The notes under the pieces: generated by a model
Told to the model about the DNA's origin: nothing
The model's input: the letters and a program-made list of their open reading frames with translations, nothing else
Database searches by the model: none
DNA from: Deltaproteobacteria bacterium
GTDB taxonomy: Bacteria; Myxococcota_A; Polyangia; Polyangiales; JADJMO01
Direction: 5' to 3'
DNA: 64,000 bases
Assembly: GCA_016182965.1 (NCBI GenBank)
Contig: JACPFM010000091.1
Coordinates: 62,001-126,000 of the forward strand
Shown: positions 33,261 to 40,896 of the stretch, piece by piece
Layout of the letters: each line of letters starts with the position of its first letter
Position numbering within the stretch: the stretch's first letter is position 1
Program-made: the position numbers and the translations under genes

Positions 33261-34226
33261 TCACAGCCGCAAGCGCACGCCGAGCAGCACGATGCCGCGG
33301 GCGCGCGGGATGGTGGCGACCGACTCGCTGCCGACGACCACGTGCGTCTCGCCGGTCGCGAGCTCGATGCCCGCCGCGCCGAACACCGAGACGCGTGGTC
33401 CGAGGCGGAGCGACGCTTCGCCGAGCAGATCCGCCGCCCCGACGAAGCGACCGCGCGCCACGTGCGCGCCGTCCGACGCCTTTCGCGTCACCGAGTGGTG
33501 GAGCAGCAGCGCGTCGACCTGCACGGCGACGTCGAGCGCGCCCACGCGCGCCGCGTGCACCGACACGCCGCCGGAGAGCCGCGTCGTCGAGGTGCTCGCC
33601 CGCGCCTCGTCCATCTCGCCGAAACGCACGCCGCCGCCGAGGCGCAGCGCGAACGACTCGGGGACGGCGAGCCGCGCGGCGAGCTCACCGCCGGCGCCGT
33701 TGGCGACGCCGACGAACCCGAACGTGCCGAGCGCCGCCGCGTCGAGCTCGAATCGCGGCGCGGGCGGTCGCGTCCGCGTGGGCGTCGTCGGTGCGGTGGG
33801 CGCCGGCGTCGCCGCGAGCTCCGTCGGCCTCTCCGGCTTCTTCGGCTCCGACGGCTCGGGGCGCTCCACCGGCACCATCGTCGAGATGGCCAGACCGACC
33901 GCGCGGCCGCGCTCGGTCGGCGCGTCGGCCGAGCCGAAGGAGAGATCGCGATCGGTCCACGCGGGCTGCGAGAAGACGCGGACGTGCAGGTGCGCCTTCC
34001 CGCCGTCGCCTTGGGCGGCAGGCCAGGTCACCTGCACCACGGCGTCGGCGTGCACCTGCGCACCCACCTTGCTCGCCTGCTCGTCCGTGGCGGGGGCGGG
34101 GACCTCCTGCACGAGCACTACCGCCGATCCGAGCGCGGCCCGAGCCGTGGTGACCATCGTCTGCGTCGCGGGGGAGCCTGCGTCGGACGCGACGATCAGG
34201 ATCACCACGACGACGGGAGCGGCCAT
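33261..34226 (-). CDS. Envelope protein of unknown function, probable outer-membrane beta barrel
   Basis: A 321-residue protein. A short hydrophobic N-terminus (VVVVILIVASDAGS) could be a signal. The first 130 residues form an alternating hydrophobic domain that includes VDADAVVQVTWP-like strands, then a Pro/Thr/Arg-rich linker. Residues 160-321 are alternating beta strands of barrel type ending in LGVRLRL. The same three-part plan occurs in the protein at 51437-52357, also next to an ECF sigma/FecR pair. It is divergent from the sigma gene across 80 bases. ATG 34226 is preferred over ATG 34256 because the hydrophobic stretch follows it. Confidence 0.72.
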   Translation of the reverse strand: MAAPVVVVILIVASDAGSPATQTMVTTARAALGSAVVLVQEVPAPATDEQASKVGAQVHADAVVQVTWPAAQGDGGKAHLHVRVFSQPAWTDRDLSFGSADAPTERGRAVGLAISTMVPVERPEPSEPKKPERPTELAATPAPTAPTTPTRTRPPAPRFELDAAALGTFGFVGVANGAGGELAARLAVPESFALRLGGGVRFGEMDEARASTSTTRLSGGVSVHAARVGALDVAVQVDALLLHHSVTRKASDGAHVARGRFVGAADLLGEASLRLGPRVSVFGAAGIELATGETHVVVGSESVATIPRARGIVLLGVRLRL

Positions 34227-34294
34227 GCGTCGCGAGTCTACTCCGCCGGCCGGCACCCGACGGGAGCAGGTGCCTGATCCGCCGGCCGGCAGGG

Positions 34295-34300
34295 TACGAT
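34295..34300 (+). promoter_or_regulatory. -10-like hexamer TACGAT before the ECF sigma gene
   Basis: TACGAT ends 6 bases before GTG 34307, predicting a leaderless transcript. The same hexamer with the same spacing precedes ATG 55048. No clear -35 was found. Confidence 0.4.
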
Positions 34301-34306
34301 TCGTTC

Positions 34307-34978
34307 GTGGGTGAGCAGGCGCGCGTCCGTCCGGCCTTGCGGCTGGTCCGTCCCGACGAGGAGGCAGGCGCGCCCGCGCTGCCGCCGGCGCGCCCTGCGT
34401 TGGACGACGCGGAGATCCTCGCCGCCGTACGCCGGGGCGACCCGTCGGCCGCGGGCGCCCTGCACGACCGCGTGCGGCCGCTCGTCGATCGCACGATCGC
34501 GCGGCTGCTCGGGGGGCGCGCCTCCGATCACGACGACCTGGTCCAGACGGCGGTCATCGCGCTGGTCGGATCGATGGATCGCTACCGCGCCGACTGCTCC
34601 CTCGACACGTGGACCGCGCGCGTGACCGCGCACACGGTGTTCAATGCGCTCCGTCGGCGCAAATTGGAGCGGCGCATCTTCGACTGCGAGTCGGAGCCCG
34701 AGCTCGTGTCGCGCCGCGATCCGCACGACGAGGTCAGCGATCGCGCCACGCTGCGGCGGGTCCGCGCGCATCTCGAGGCGATGGATCCCGTCAAGGCGTG
34801 GACGTTGATGCTCCACGACGTCGAGGGCTACGACCTCCGCGAGATCGCGGAGATCACCGAGGTCTCGGTGGCCGCCGCGCAGACGCGCCTCGTGCGCGGG
34901 CGTCGCGACCTGCACGAGCGCATCCAGGCGGACCCGGTCCTGGCCGAGCTGCTGGTCGCACGCGGGAGGAAACCATGA
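34307..34978 (+). CDS. ECF-type RNA polymerase sigma factor
   Basis: A 223-residue protein. Region 2 is visible as AVRRGDPSAAGALHDRVRPLVDRTIARLLGG, DHDDLVQTAVIALVGSMDRY and SLDTWTARVTAHTVFNALRRRKLER. Region 4 is VEGYDLREIAEITEVSVAAAQTRLVRGRRDL with its helix-turn-helix. A 35-residue Pro/Ala-rich segment precedes region 2. GTG 34307 is the start. The stop overlaps the FecR-type gene start (ATGA at 34975), a usual sigma/anti-sigma coupling. It differs from the 49720 sigma in length and in having an N-terminal extension. Confidence 0.9.
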   Translation: MGEQARVRPALRLVRPDEEAGAPALPPARPALDDAEILAAVRRGDPSAAGALHDRVRPLVDRTIARLLGGRASDHDDLVQTAVIALVGSMDRYRADCSLDTWTARVTAHTVFNALRRRKLERRIFDCESEPELVSRRDPHDEVSDRATLRRVRAHLEAMDPVKAWTLMLHDVEGYDLREIAEITEVSVAAAQTRLVRGRRDLHERIQADPVLAELLVARGRKP

Positions 34979-36102
34979 TCGATCGTCCGCCGCTGGCGCG
35001 TGCAGCCACCGACCGGCTCGCCTCGGCGGAGCCGAAGATCGCCGCGCCCTCCGCCTCGGCGCGCGACGCCGCGGTCGCCGCGATCGCGCAGGCCATCGTC
35101 GCGTCGGCGCGCGCGCGGCGTCGGCGCAGGATCGCGTGGGCGGCGGCGGCCGTCGCGGCGAGCGTGGCCGCGCTCGCGTCCGCGCCTCTGCTCTCGCGCG
35201 GGACGCGGGCCACGGAGGTGGTGGCGCAAGGCGGAGACGGCGTGATGCTGTCGCACGCAGGCGCGGTCGCGCCCCTTGGCGCAGGGATCGCGCTCGCCGG
35301 CGGCGATCGCGTCCACGTGCCGCACGGCGCGACGGCGACGCTCTCCTTGTCGACCGGCACGCGCGTCGACGTCGAGGGCGGGAGCGATCTCGCGCTCGTC
35401 GCCAAGGACAGCGATCAGATCTTCTCGGTGGACGGCGGGGCGACGCGGTTCACGGTCGCGAAGGTCGAGGCAGGTCGGCGCTTCGTGGTGCGCACGGCCG
35501 ACGCGGAGGTCGAGGTGCGGGGCACGGCGTTCCGCGTCGCCGCGGGCCAGCCTGCCTGCGAGGGCACGACGACGCGCGTGTGGGTGAGCGAAGGCAAGGT
35601 GGTCGTGCGACGAAATGGCCACGAATGGCCGGTCGGCGCGGGGGCCGGCTGGCCGCTCGGCTGCGCGGAGACGGCGGCCTCGACCGTGGCGGTCCCGCCG
35701 GAGTCGCCGCCTGCCGCGGTCGTTCCTTCCGCTCACGCGCCCGCAACGGTTGCACCGCCCGCAGCGCCTGCGACCCAGCCCCCCCCGACGAAGGAGACGA
35801 AGGAAACGAAGGAAACGAAGGAGGCCAAGGAGGCGAAGGCGGCCTCGGATCTCGCGGCGCAGAACGATGTGTTCGCCGAGGCGACCGCCAGGAAGCGCGG
35901 CGGCGATCGCGCGGGCGCCGTCGCGGCCTACGAGCGATTGCTCGCGAAATGGCCTTCCGGCCCGCTCGCCGAGACGGCCGCGATCGAACGGATGCGGCTG
36001 CTGCAAGGCGCATCGCGGCGCGACGCCGCGAAGTCGTACCTCGCCCGTTGGCCGAACGGCTCGGCCCGCGCGGAAGCCCAGGCGTTCGCGGCCGAGCCCT
36101 GA
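34975..36102 (+). CDS. FecR-domain membrane protein with TPR-like C-terminus (probable anti-sigma partner)
   Basis: A 375-residue protein. The cytoplasmic N-terminus of about 50 residues is followed by one membrane helix (AWAAAAVAASVAALASAPLL). The periplasmic FecR domain has ALAGGDRVHVPHGATATLSLSTGTRVDVEGGSDLALV, FTVAKVEAGRRFVVRTADAEVEVRGTAFRV and VSEGKVVVR. A Pro-rich linker and a charged repeat (KETKETKETKEAKEAK) lead to a final TPR-like region (RAGAVAAYERLLAKWPSGPLAETAAIERMRLL). It is translationally coupled to the sigma factor. The short N-terminus could bind sigma. No HHxxC-type zinc motif was seen. Confidence 0.84.
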   Translation: MIDRPPLARAATDRLASAEPKIAAPSASARDAAVAAIAQAIVASARARRRRRIAWAAAAVAASVAALASAPLLSRGTRATEVVAQGGDGVMLSHAGAVAPLGAGIALAGGDRVHVPHGATATLSLSTGTRVDVEGGSDLALVAKDSDQIFSVDGGATRFTVAKVEAGRRFVVRTADAEVEVRGTAFRVAAGQPACEGTTTRVWVSEGKVVVRRNGHEWPVGAGAGWPLGCAETAASTVAVPPESPPAAVVPSAHAPATVAPPAAPATQPPPTKETKETKETKEAKEAKAASDLAAQNDVFAEATARKRGGDRAGAVAAYERLLAKWPSGPLAETAAIERMRLLQGASRRDAAKSYLARWPNGSARAEAQAFAAEP

Positions 36103-36213
36103 GCGTCGCAGAGTCCGCGGGCCCTGCGCAGACTCCGCGCGTCGCACCAGGCGCCGCCGCACCGATGGCACCTCGGATCACGCAGCGCGTCGCGTGCGAC
36201 CCTCCATGACGCG

Positions 36214-36235
36214 AATTGGCCGTTTTCGACCAATT
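36214..36235. promoter_or_regulatory. AT-rich hairpin/inverted repeat upstream of the GAF gene
   Basis: AATTGGCCG and CGACCAATT pair over 9 bases with one mismatch around a TTTT loop. The site lies in the 246-base gap between the FecR-type gene and the GAF protein, 114 bases before ATG 36349. AATTGG/CCAATT is conspicuous in this GC-rich DNA and suits an operator better than a terminator. Confidence 0.4.
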
Positions 36236-36348
36236 GGCTGCGCTCGCCGCCGTCGGGGCCGGCGCGAACCATGCGGGCAACGGCAGTCCTTGCACCGCCG
36301 ATACGCTCGCTCTTGCCGCGGCATGCTGGTTGCTGGGTCAGCGACGGC

Positions 36349-37422
36349 ATGGAACGGACCCTATCGGCGTGGCCCCGGTACCTCGAGGGGTTCCCGCGTG
36401 AGAGCGGCATCCGTAGGGCGATCCTCACGTCGCGCGACAAGTCGGGCGTCGAGTCCAGCCGAGATGGCGCGAGCGCCGCGGCGCCGCGCCGCGTCGACAG
36501 CTTGGAGCTCGCCACGCGAAAGGCGCAGAGCGCCGCGTTGCTCGACGTCGCCACGCCCCACCTCGAGTGGATCTCGGCCTACCTCGGTCAGAAGCCGCAC
36601 GTGGTCTATCTCGTGGACTTCGAGGGGATCATCCTCTGGTCCACCGGCATGCGCGAGATGCTCGAGTCGGCGCCGCTCGCTCCGGGATACGACTGGAGCG
36701 AGGCGGTGATGGGCACCAACGGCGCGGGCACCGCGCTGGCCAGCGGCAACGCCATCGCGATCGTCGGCGACGAGCACTTCGATCGCTGGGGCGGCTGCGC
36801 GTGCACCGCCGCGCCGATCCGCGGGCCGAACGGGCAGATCCTCGGCGCCATCGACGTGAGCACCGGGACCGACGACGCCACGCCCGAGCGCCTCGCGATC
36901 GTCTCGCACGTCGCGTGGGCCATCGAGCGCGAGCTGGTCACGATGATCCTGCGCGACCGGCTGCACTCGCACGAGCGACTGCGTCGCGTCGTCCAGGCCG
37001 CGGTGCAGAACCTCCCGAACGCCATCCTCATCGCCTCGTCCGATCGCACGTTCGTGTGCGCGAGCCGCGGCGCCGAGGCGCTCCTCGACGAGCGCGGCAT
37101 CGGCCTCGACCTGCGCGCGATCTCCATCCGCCCGCCCGACGGCCCGAATGTGACGCTCGACGAGATCGTCGAACGTTCGCGCAAGGGCGAGCACGTCGAG
37201 CTGTGCGGCGAGTGCATCTGCGGCGACATGCCGTCGGCGCTGAGCGTCCGCGCGAGCCCGCTCTGGGACGGCGCGCAGATCGTCGGCGTCATCATCGCGT
37301 TCGATCGGGCGTTCGATGGACCGTTCGATGGGCCGTTCGACGAGGGCAGCGGTCCGGCCGACGAAGAGGCCGGGCCCTGCAGCTGTCGCCGCTCCGGCGC
37401 CCGCTCGACGCGCATCGCCTGA
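36349..37422 (+). CDS. Orphan GAF-domain sensor resembling the N-terminus of AcoR-type sigma-54 activators
   Basis: A 357-residue protein. The first 60 residues (SAWPRYLEGF...GIRRAILTSRDKS) resemble the start of AcoR/DhaR-type enhancer-binding proteins. A GAF domain with GTNGAGTALASGNAIAIVGDEHF is typical of that family, followed by IDVSTGTDDATPERLAIVSHVAWAIERELV. A PAS-like region comes after it, with a cysteine cluster (ELCGECICGDM). The chain ends without an AAA+ or helix-turn-helix domain, so it could not activate sigma-54 by itself. Near the end is FDGPFDGPFDE, from a 9-base tandem repeat, and a CSCRR motif. ATG 36349 is chosen over ATG 36271 because the conserved region begins right after it. 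Confidence 0.78.
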   Translation: MERTLSAWPRYLEGFPRESGIRRAILTSRDKSGVESSRDGASAAAPRRVDSLELATRKAQSAALLDVATPHLEWISAYLGQKPHVVYLVDFEGIILWSTGMREMLESAPLAPGYDWSEAVMGTNGAGTALASGNAIAIVGDEHFDRWGGCACTAAPIRGPNGQILGAIDVSTGTDDATPERLAIVSHVAWAIERELVTMILRDRLHSHERLRRVVQAAVQNLPNAILIASSDRTFVCASRGAEALLDERGIGLDLRAISIRPPDGPNVTLDEIVERSRKGEHVELCGECICGDMPSALSVRASPLWDGAQIVGVIIAFDRAFDGPFDGPFDEGSGPADEEAGPCSCRRSGARSTRIA

Positions 37423-37468
37423 GCGCGCCTCTTGTGGACACGCGGCTCCGCCTCTACGAAGCGCGGTG

Positions 37469-38443
37469 ATGAACGAGGAACGTCTGCAGAAGATCCTCGC
37501 CCGTGGCGGCCTCGCCTCCCGGCGAGCCGCCGAGCAGCTCATTCGCGACGGCCACGTGCGCGTGAACGGACGCGTGGTCACCGAGCTCGGCTCGAAGGCC
37601 GACCCGCGCAAGGACAAGATCGAGGTCGACGGCAAGCGCGTCGTCGCCGAGCACCCGATGTACTTCGTGCTCCACAAGCCGCGCGGCTTCGTCACGACCA
37701 TGGCCGATCCCGAGGGGCGGCCGACCATCCGCGATCTGCTGAGGCCGCACGGCATCTCCGCGCGGGTGTTCCCCGTCGGCCGGCTCGACTTCAACACCAG
37801 CGGCGTGCTCCTGCTCACCAACGACGGCGAGTTCGCCGACGGCATGCTGCACCCGCGCCGCGCGGTGCCGAAGACCTACGTCGTGAAGGTGCAGGGGCTG
37901 ATGGAGCCGAAGGACCTCGATCGCTGGCGCGAGGGCGTGCAGCTCGAGGACGGGCGCACGCTGCCCGCCGAGGCCTTCGTCATCCGTCACGAGACCGACA
38001 AGACCTGGTTCCAGATCACCATCCGCGAGGGGCGCAACCAGCAGATCCGCCGCATGGGCGACGCGACCGGGTTCCGCGTCATGCGCCTCGCCCGCGTCTC
38101 CTTCGCCGGCGTCACGAGCGACGGCGTCAAGCCGGGCGATCTCCGTCCGCTCACCTACGACGAGCTCGTCGAGCTGAAGAAGCAGTACGGCGTGCCGCGC
38201 AAGCCGGGCGTCGCGCGCGAGCCGATCCCCGGGTTCGAGCGCCGGCCGCGCGCCGGCGTGGTGGCCCGGCGGGTGGCCATGCGCGATCGCGAGGAGCGCA
38301 AGGCCGCGTCAACCGCCGCCGCGTCGACGGCCGCCGCGCCCGAGCCCCGGGCGCGCGACGATCAGCGCAAGGGCAAGGAGCAGCGCGGCGGGCGTGCCGG
38401 TGCGCGCGCCGGTCGTCCGGCACGCGCATCCCGCTCCCGCTGA
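37469..38443 (+). CDS. rluB: Ribosomal large-subunit pseudouridine synthase (RsuA/RluB family)
   Basis: A 324-residue protein. An S4 RNA-binding domain (RLQKILARGGLASRRAAEQLIRDGHVRVNGRVV) is followed by the catalytic domain with GRLDFNTSGVLLLTNDGE, whose Asp is the nucleophile of the family. IREGRNQQIRRMGDATGFRVMRLARVSF and GDLRPLT complete the RluB/RsuA pattern. The last 80 residues are Arg/Lys/Ala-rich and of low complexity. That tail overlaps the 3' end of the opposing metalloprotease gene by 135 bases. ATG 37469 gives MNEERLQKIL. RluB versus RluE/RsuA specificity is not certain from sequence alone. Confidence 0.88.
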   Translation: MNEERLQKILARGGLASRRAAEQLIRDGHVRVNGRVVTELGSKADPRKDKIEVDGKRVVAEHPMYFVLHKPRGFVTTMADPEGRPTIRDLLRPHGISARVFPVGRLDFNTSGVLLLTNDGEFADGMLHPRRAVPKTYVVKVQGLMEPKDLDRWREGVQLEDGRTLPAEAFVIRHETDKTWFQITIREGRNQQIRRMGDATGFRVMRLARVSFAGVTSDGVKPGDLRPLTYDELVELKKQYGVPRKPGVAREPIPGFERRPRAGVVARRVAMRDREERKAASTAAASTAAAPEPRARDDQRKGKEQRGGRAGARAGRPARASRSR

Positions 38444-39406
38444 AGGCGGGTCGGCCTTCGGGCTCGTGTCGACGGCTGCATCGTCGAGGGAGGCGTCGCT
38501 GCCGGCGTCGCCGAGCGGAGCCGCTCCTTCGGGCAGGCAGAACGCGCCGTCCGCGGTGTCGACGCAGATCATCCCGACGCCGCAGCGATCGCCGCCGTCG
38601 CCCGTGCAGGGACGCGCGCAGCGCGGACCGACCGTGGTGGCCACGCACGCCGCGGAGTCGCCGGCGCCCTCGCACGGCCGCGCCTCGAGCGCGCACGGCC
38701 CGCCGGCGACGCCTTCTTCGCCCGGGCGCTCGCACGTGAAGCCGACGCACGTCCACGGCGCAGGGCAGGCCGACTCCGCGCAGCCCCGCGCGCCGGCCGT
38801 GGGCGCCGGATAGAGCGCGCACGCGGCGTCGACGTCGTCGCGCTCGAGCGATCGCGCCGCGATCCCGCTCGGCAGGCCGGGGTTCATCGTCGCGCGCGTC
38901 TCTGCGCTGTGCCCGACGCCGAGCACGTGCCCGAGCTCGTGGGTGAGGATCGCCTGGAGATCGATCTTGCCGGCGACCGCGCCGACCGCGAACTCGAAGT
39001 CGCGGGCGTTGAGGTGCACGTCGGCTTCGACCACGCGCCCGCCGAGCGTGTAGAGGACGGTGTGGCCGGCCGCGCCGGTCGCGAGCGGCGGCGACCAGTC
39101 GGTGAAGTGGACGATCACGTCGTTCTTACCGTCGTTCGCCTCGCTGCCCGTGAGCGCGCGCGTCGGCGCCACGGCGAACCCCGCGGCGGTGCACGCGGGC
39201 AGCGACCACGGCCGCGCGGAGACGTCGAGCAGCGCGGCGAGGTCGACCTCGACGCCGGGCGGACCCGAGCCGGCGAACGCGATGCCGACCGGCAGATCCT
39301 CGGCGCGCCACGTGGCGGCGGGCGTGAGGTACGAGGTCCACGCGGTGCCGGGCGTGAACGCCGGGCCGCCGTCGAGCGCGATGACGATCGGCGGCGGGAG
39401 GAGCAT
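38309..39406 (-). CDS. Matrixin-like metalloprotease with cysteine-rich region and MYXO-CTERM-like tail
   Basis: A 365-residue protein. HELGHVLGVGHS is the zinc-binding HExxHxxGxxH signature of metzincins, followed by a Met-turn-like ATMNPGLPSGIAARSLERDDVDAACALYP. A cysteine-rich segment (CAESACPAPWTCVGFTCERPGEEG and more) follows. The last 40 residues, GAGCACRTTGARTGTPAALLLALALIVARPGLGRGGRRR, form a MYXO-CTERM-like sorting tail. The N-terminus from ATG 39406 (MLLPPPIVIALDGGPAF) lacks an obvious signal peptide, so either the start is wrong or export is unusual. ATG 39406 lies 24 bases after the rimM stop on the same strand. Confidence 0.85.
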   Translation of the reverse strand: MLLPPPIVIALDGGPAFTPGTAWTSYLTPAATWRAEDLPVGIAFAGSGPPGVEVDLAALLDVSARPWSLPACTAAGFAVAPTRALTGSEANDGKNDVIVHFTDWSPPLATGAAGHTVLYTLGGRVVEADVHLNARDFEFAVGAVAGKIDLQAILTHELGHVLGVGHSAETRATMNPGLPSGIAARSLERDDVDAACALYPAPTAGARGCAESACPAPWTCVGFTCERPGEEGVAGGPCALEARPCEGAGDSAACVATTVGPRCARPCTGDGGDRCGVGMICVDTADGAFCLPEGAAPLGDAGSDASLDDAAVDTSPKADPPSAGAGCACRTTGARTGTPAALLLALALIVARPGLGRGGRRRGGG

Positions 39407-39429
39407 CGTCCCGAGTGTAGCCTCGGAGA

Positions 39430-39981
39430 TCAGCCGCGGCGGAGCGGTATGGGTTCGAGGCCTTCGAGCGTGCGCAGGACCACCTGCTCGCCCGCCGGAT
39501 CGACGGTGTCGACGTAGGCATCGACCAGCGGGATCTCGAAGCGCCCGCGGTTCGTGGTCACCAACAGGATGTCGACGCTCGGGTAGCTCGTGAACGAGTC
39601 GACGCGGCCGACCGTCGCCCCGTCGAGCACCGCGGCGGCGCCGATGATGTCGGAGGCGTAGAACTCGCCCTCCTCGAGGGCGGGGAAGTCGCCGCGGCGC
39701 GCGCAGAGGTGGGCGCCGCGGACGTCGTCGGCGGCGTCGCGGTCGTCGACCCCGTGCAGCTTGAGCAGGATGGCGTCGTTGCCGGCGCGGGCGTCGTCGA
39801 TGGACACCTCGTGCTCCTCGCCCTGGCGTTCGCCCTCGACGAACCGGACGAGCACCTCGTCGAGCTCGAGGAGCAGGTCGCTGTCGCGGTTGAAGGGATG
39901 CGCGCGGACCTCGCCGCGCACGCCGTGCGGCCGTCCGACGACGGCGAGCGGCACCCATTCGTGATCGGCGGGGCGGGGCAT
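39430..39981 (-). CDS. rimM: 16S rRNA processing protein RimM
   Basis: A 183-residue protein needed for maturation of the 30S head. The N-terminal barrel has VVGRPHGVRGEVRAHPFNRDSDLL, a strong RimM signature, then LKLHGVDDRDAADDVRGAHLCARRGD. The C-terminal PRC-barrel has FYASDIIGAAAVLDGATVGRVDSFTSYPSVDILLVTTNRGRFEIPLVDAYVDTVD. In most bacteria rimM follows rpsP and the KH-domain gene directly; here a 658-base repeat island separates it from khpA. No trmD or rplS follows; a metalloprotease gene is next. ATG 39981 gives MPRPADHEWVPLAVVGR. Confidence 0.92.
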   Translation of the reverse strand: MPRPADHEWVPLAVVGRPHGVRGEVRAHPFNRDSDLLLELDEVLVRFVEGERQGEEHEVSIDDARAGNDAILLKLHGVDDRDAADDVRGAHLCARRGDFPALEEGEFYASDIIGAAAVLDGATVGRVDSFTSYPSVDILLVTTNRGRFEIPLVDAYVDTVDPAGEQVVLRTLEGLEPIPLRRG

Positions 39982-40148
39982 GGGAGTCAGTGACTGGCAG
40001 CGACCTGTGGGCTCTGTCTTCGTAGGTCGAAGGTCGAAAGTCAAATGTCGAAGGCCGCCTCGCCGCTCGTGCCTCGGGAGCGTGAGTCGGCAGTCGTGGA
40101 GCGACGGACCCCGGGGCTTGAAAGTACCGTTTCGTGCGGAGCTCGAGT

Positions 40149-40274
40149 CCCCAGCCTGAAGGCTGGGGCAGGGCGCGTCTCGGCCGAAGCCCGCCACGGC
40201 GGGCTCCGACTCCCGGCCTTCTCGCACGGCGCGCACGCGTCGACCGTCCAAAGGAGCCCGCCGGATGGCGGGCT
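40149..40274. repeat. Three perfect palindromes, REP-like
   Basis: CCCCAGCC and GGCTGGGG pair around TGAA (40149-40168). AGCCCGCC and GGCGGGCT pair around AC (40188-40205) and again around GGAT (40255-40274). The last two share identical arms. All are perfect 8-bp stems, the form of REP/BIME-type extragenic palindromes. No T run follows any of them. Confidence 0.8.
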
Positions 40275-40297
40275 TCGGCTGGCTCGACCCGCAACAA

Positions 40298-40360
40298 AAG
40301 GCTTGCGCGGCCCATCCGGGTCACGGGGGCCGCGCGCAACGTCAAGACTGACGACTCAGA
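40298..40360. repeat. Composite module, copy 1 (GC hairpin plus GACTGACGACTCA)
   Basis: The order is CAAAA, a hairpin with arms GCGCGGCCC and GGGCCGCGC, GTC, and GACTGACGACTCA. The copy at 40570-40641 has the same order with diverged bases, which shows that the two derive from one unit. Confidence 0.6.
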
Positions 40361-40384
40361 GACTGTGAATCATTCGTCGAGCTT

Positions 40385-40489
40385 GGTCGAAGGTCGAAAG
40401 GTCGAAGGTCGAACCAGGGGCGGAGCCCCTGGAACCCCGCGGAACCGGATGGGAAACGGGCTCTCGCTTCGACCTTCGACCTTCGACCA
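40385..40489. repeat. Inverted pair of CGACCTT heptamer arrays
   Basis: Four units reading GGTCGAA (40385-40414) face three units reading TTCGACC (40466-40489), with a 51-base centre that contains its own AGGGGC/GCCCCT hairpin. A large nested stem-loop is possible in RNA or single-stranded DNA. Confidence 0.8.
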
Positions 40490-40569
40490 GCCCGCACGAC
40501 CTCTCGGCAGCCAAGCCGGCCAGAGCGTCCCACGGGGCCCGCGGGCCTGCCTTCGACCTTCGACCGGCC

Positions 40570-40641
40570 GACAAAAACGCCGACGCGGCCCGTCCGGTCC
40601 GGGGGCCGCGCGAGGCGTCTCAGGCTGACGACTGACGACTC
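40570..40641. repeat. Composite module, copy 2
   Basis: ACAAAA, a CGCGGCCC/GGGCCGCG hairpin (40584-40591 with 40603-40610), GTC, and two CGACTGA units followed by CTCA. It ends within the last codons of khpA, so the repeat reaches the coding region. Confidence 0.6.
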
Positions 40642-40888
40642 AGTCGAGGATGTCGAGGTGCACCCGGCGGCCGACCTTCGCGGACGCGGCGCTCAGCACG
40701 ACGCGCATCGCCTCGGCGGTCTTTCCGGACTTCCCGATGACCTTGCCGATGTCGTCGCGGGCGACGCGGAGCTCGACGACGGAGCTGCCTCCGTCGCTCG
40801 CGAACTCCTCGACCTCGACCGTATCGGGCTTGTCGACCAGCGCGCGCGCCATGACGGCGACGAGCTCGGTGAGCTGCGTGCTCGGCAT
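40640..40888 (-). CDS. khpA: KH-domain RNA-binding protein
   Basis: An 82-residue protein. The KH motif is clear: VELRVARDDIGKVIGKSGKTAEAMRVVLSAASAKVGRRVHLDILD with the GKVIGKSG loop. KhpA binds small RNAs and transcripts and partners with KhpB in many bacteria. It starts 8 bases after rpsP on the minus strand, the usual S16/KH order. ATG 40888 gives MPSTQLTELVAVMARALVDKPDTVEVEEF. Confidence 0.92.
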   Translation of the reverse strand: MPSTQLTELVAVMARALVDKPDTVEVEEFASDGGSSVVELRVARDDIGKVIGKSGKTAEAMRVVLSAASAKVGRRVHLDILD

Positions 40889-40896
40889 GGTCGGGC

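Larger units (their letters stand above)
39982..40639. repeat. 658-bp intergenic repeat island inside the rpsP-khpA-rimM cluster
   Basis: This gap between khpA and rimM holds no credible gene. It contains CGACCTT-type heptamers at 40024-40052, 40385-40414, 40466-40489 and 40550-40565, CGACTGA-type units at both ends, three perfect GC-rich palindromes (40149-40274), a GGGGC/GCCCC hairpin (40416-40430) and two diverged copies of a composite module. Both heptamer flavours of the window meet here. The island lies on the path of transcription from rpsP to rimM. It looks like accumulated mobile-type palindromic repeats, but no transposase is present. Confidence 0.85.

Noticed and set aside
40149..40168. 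Palindrome considered as a Rho-independent terminator
   Set aside because: The stem is perfect but no run of T follows on either strand, so it is listed as a REP-like repeat.
40385..40489. Heptamer arrays considered as CRISPR or as integrase attachment sites
   Set aside because: The 7-base units are contiguous without spacers, and there is no integrase or tRNA nearby.
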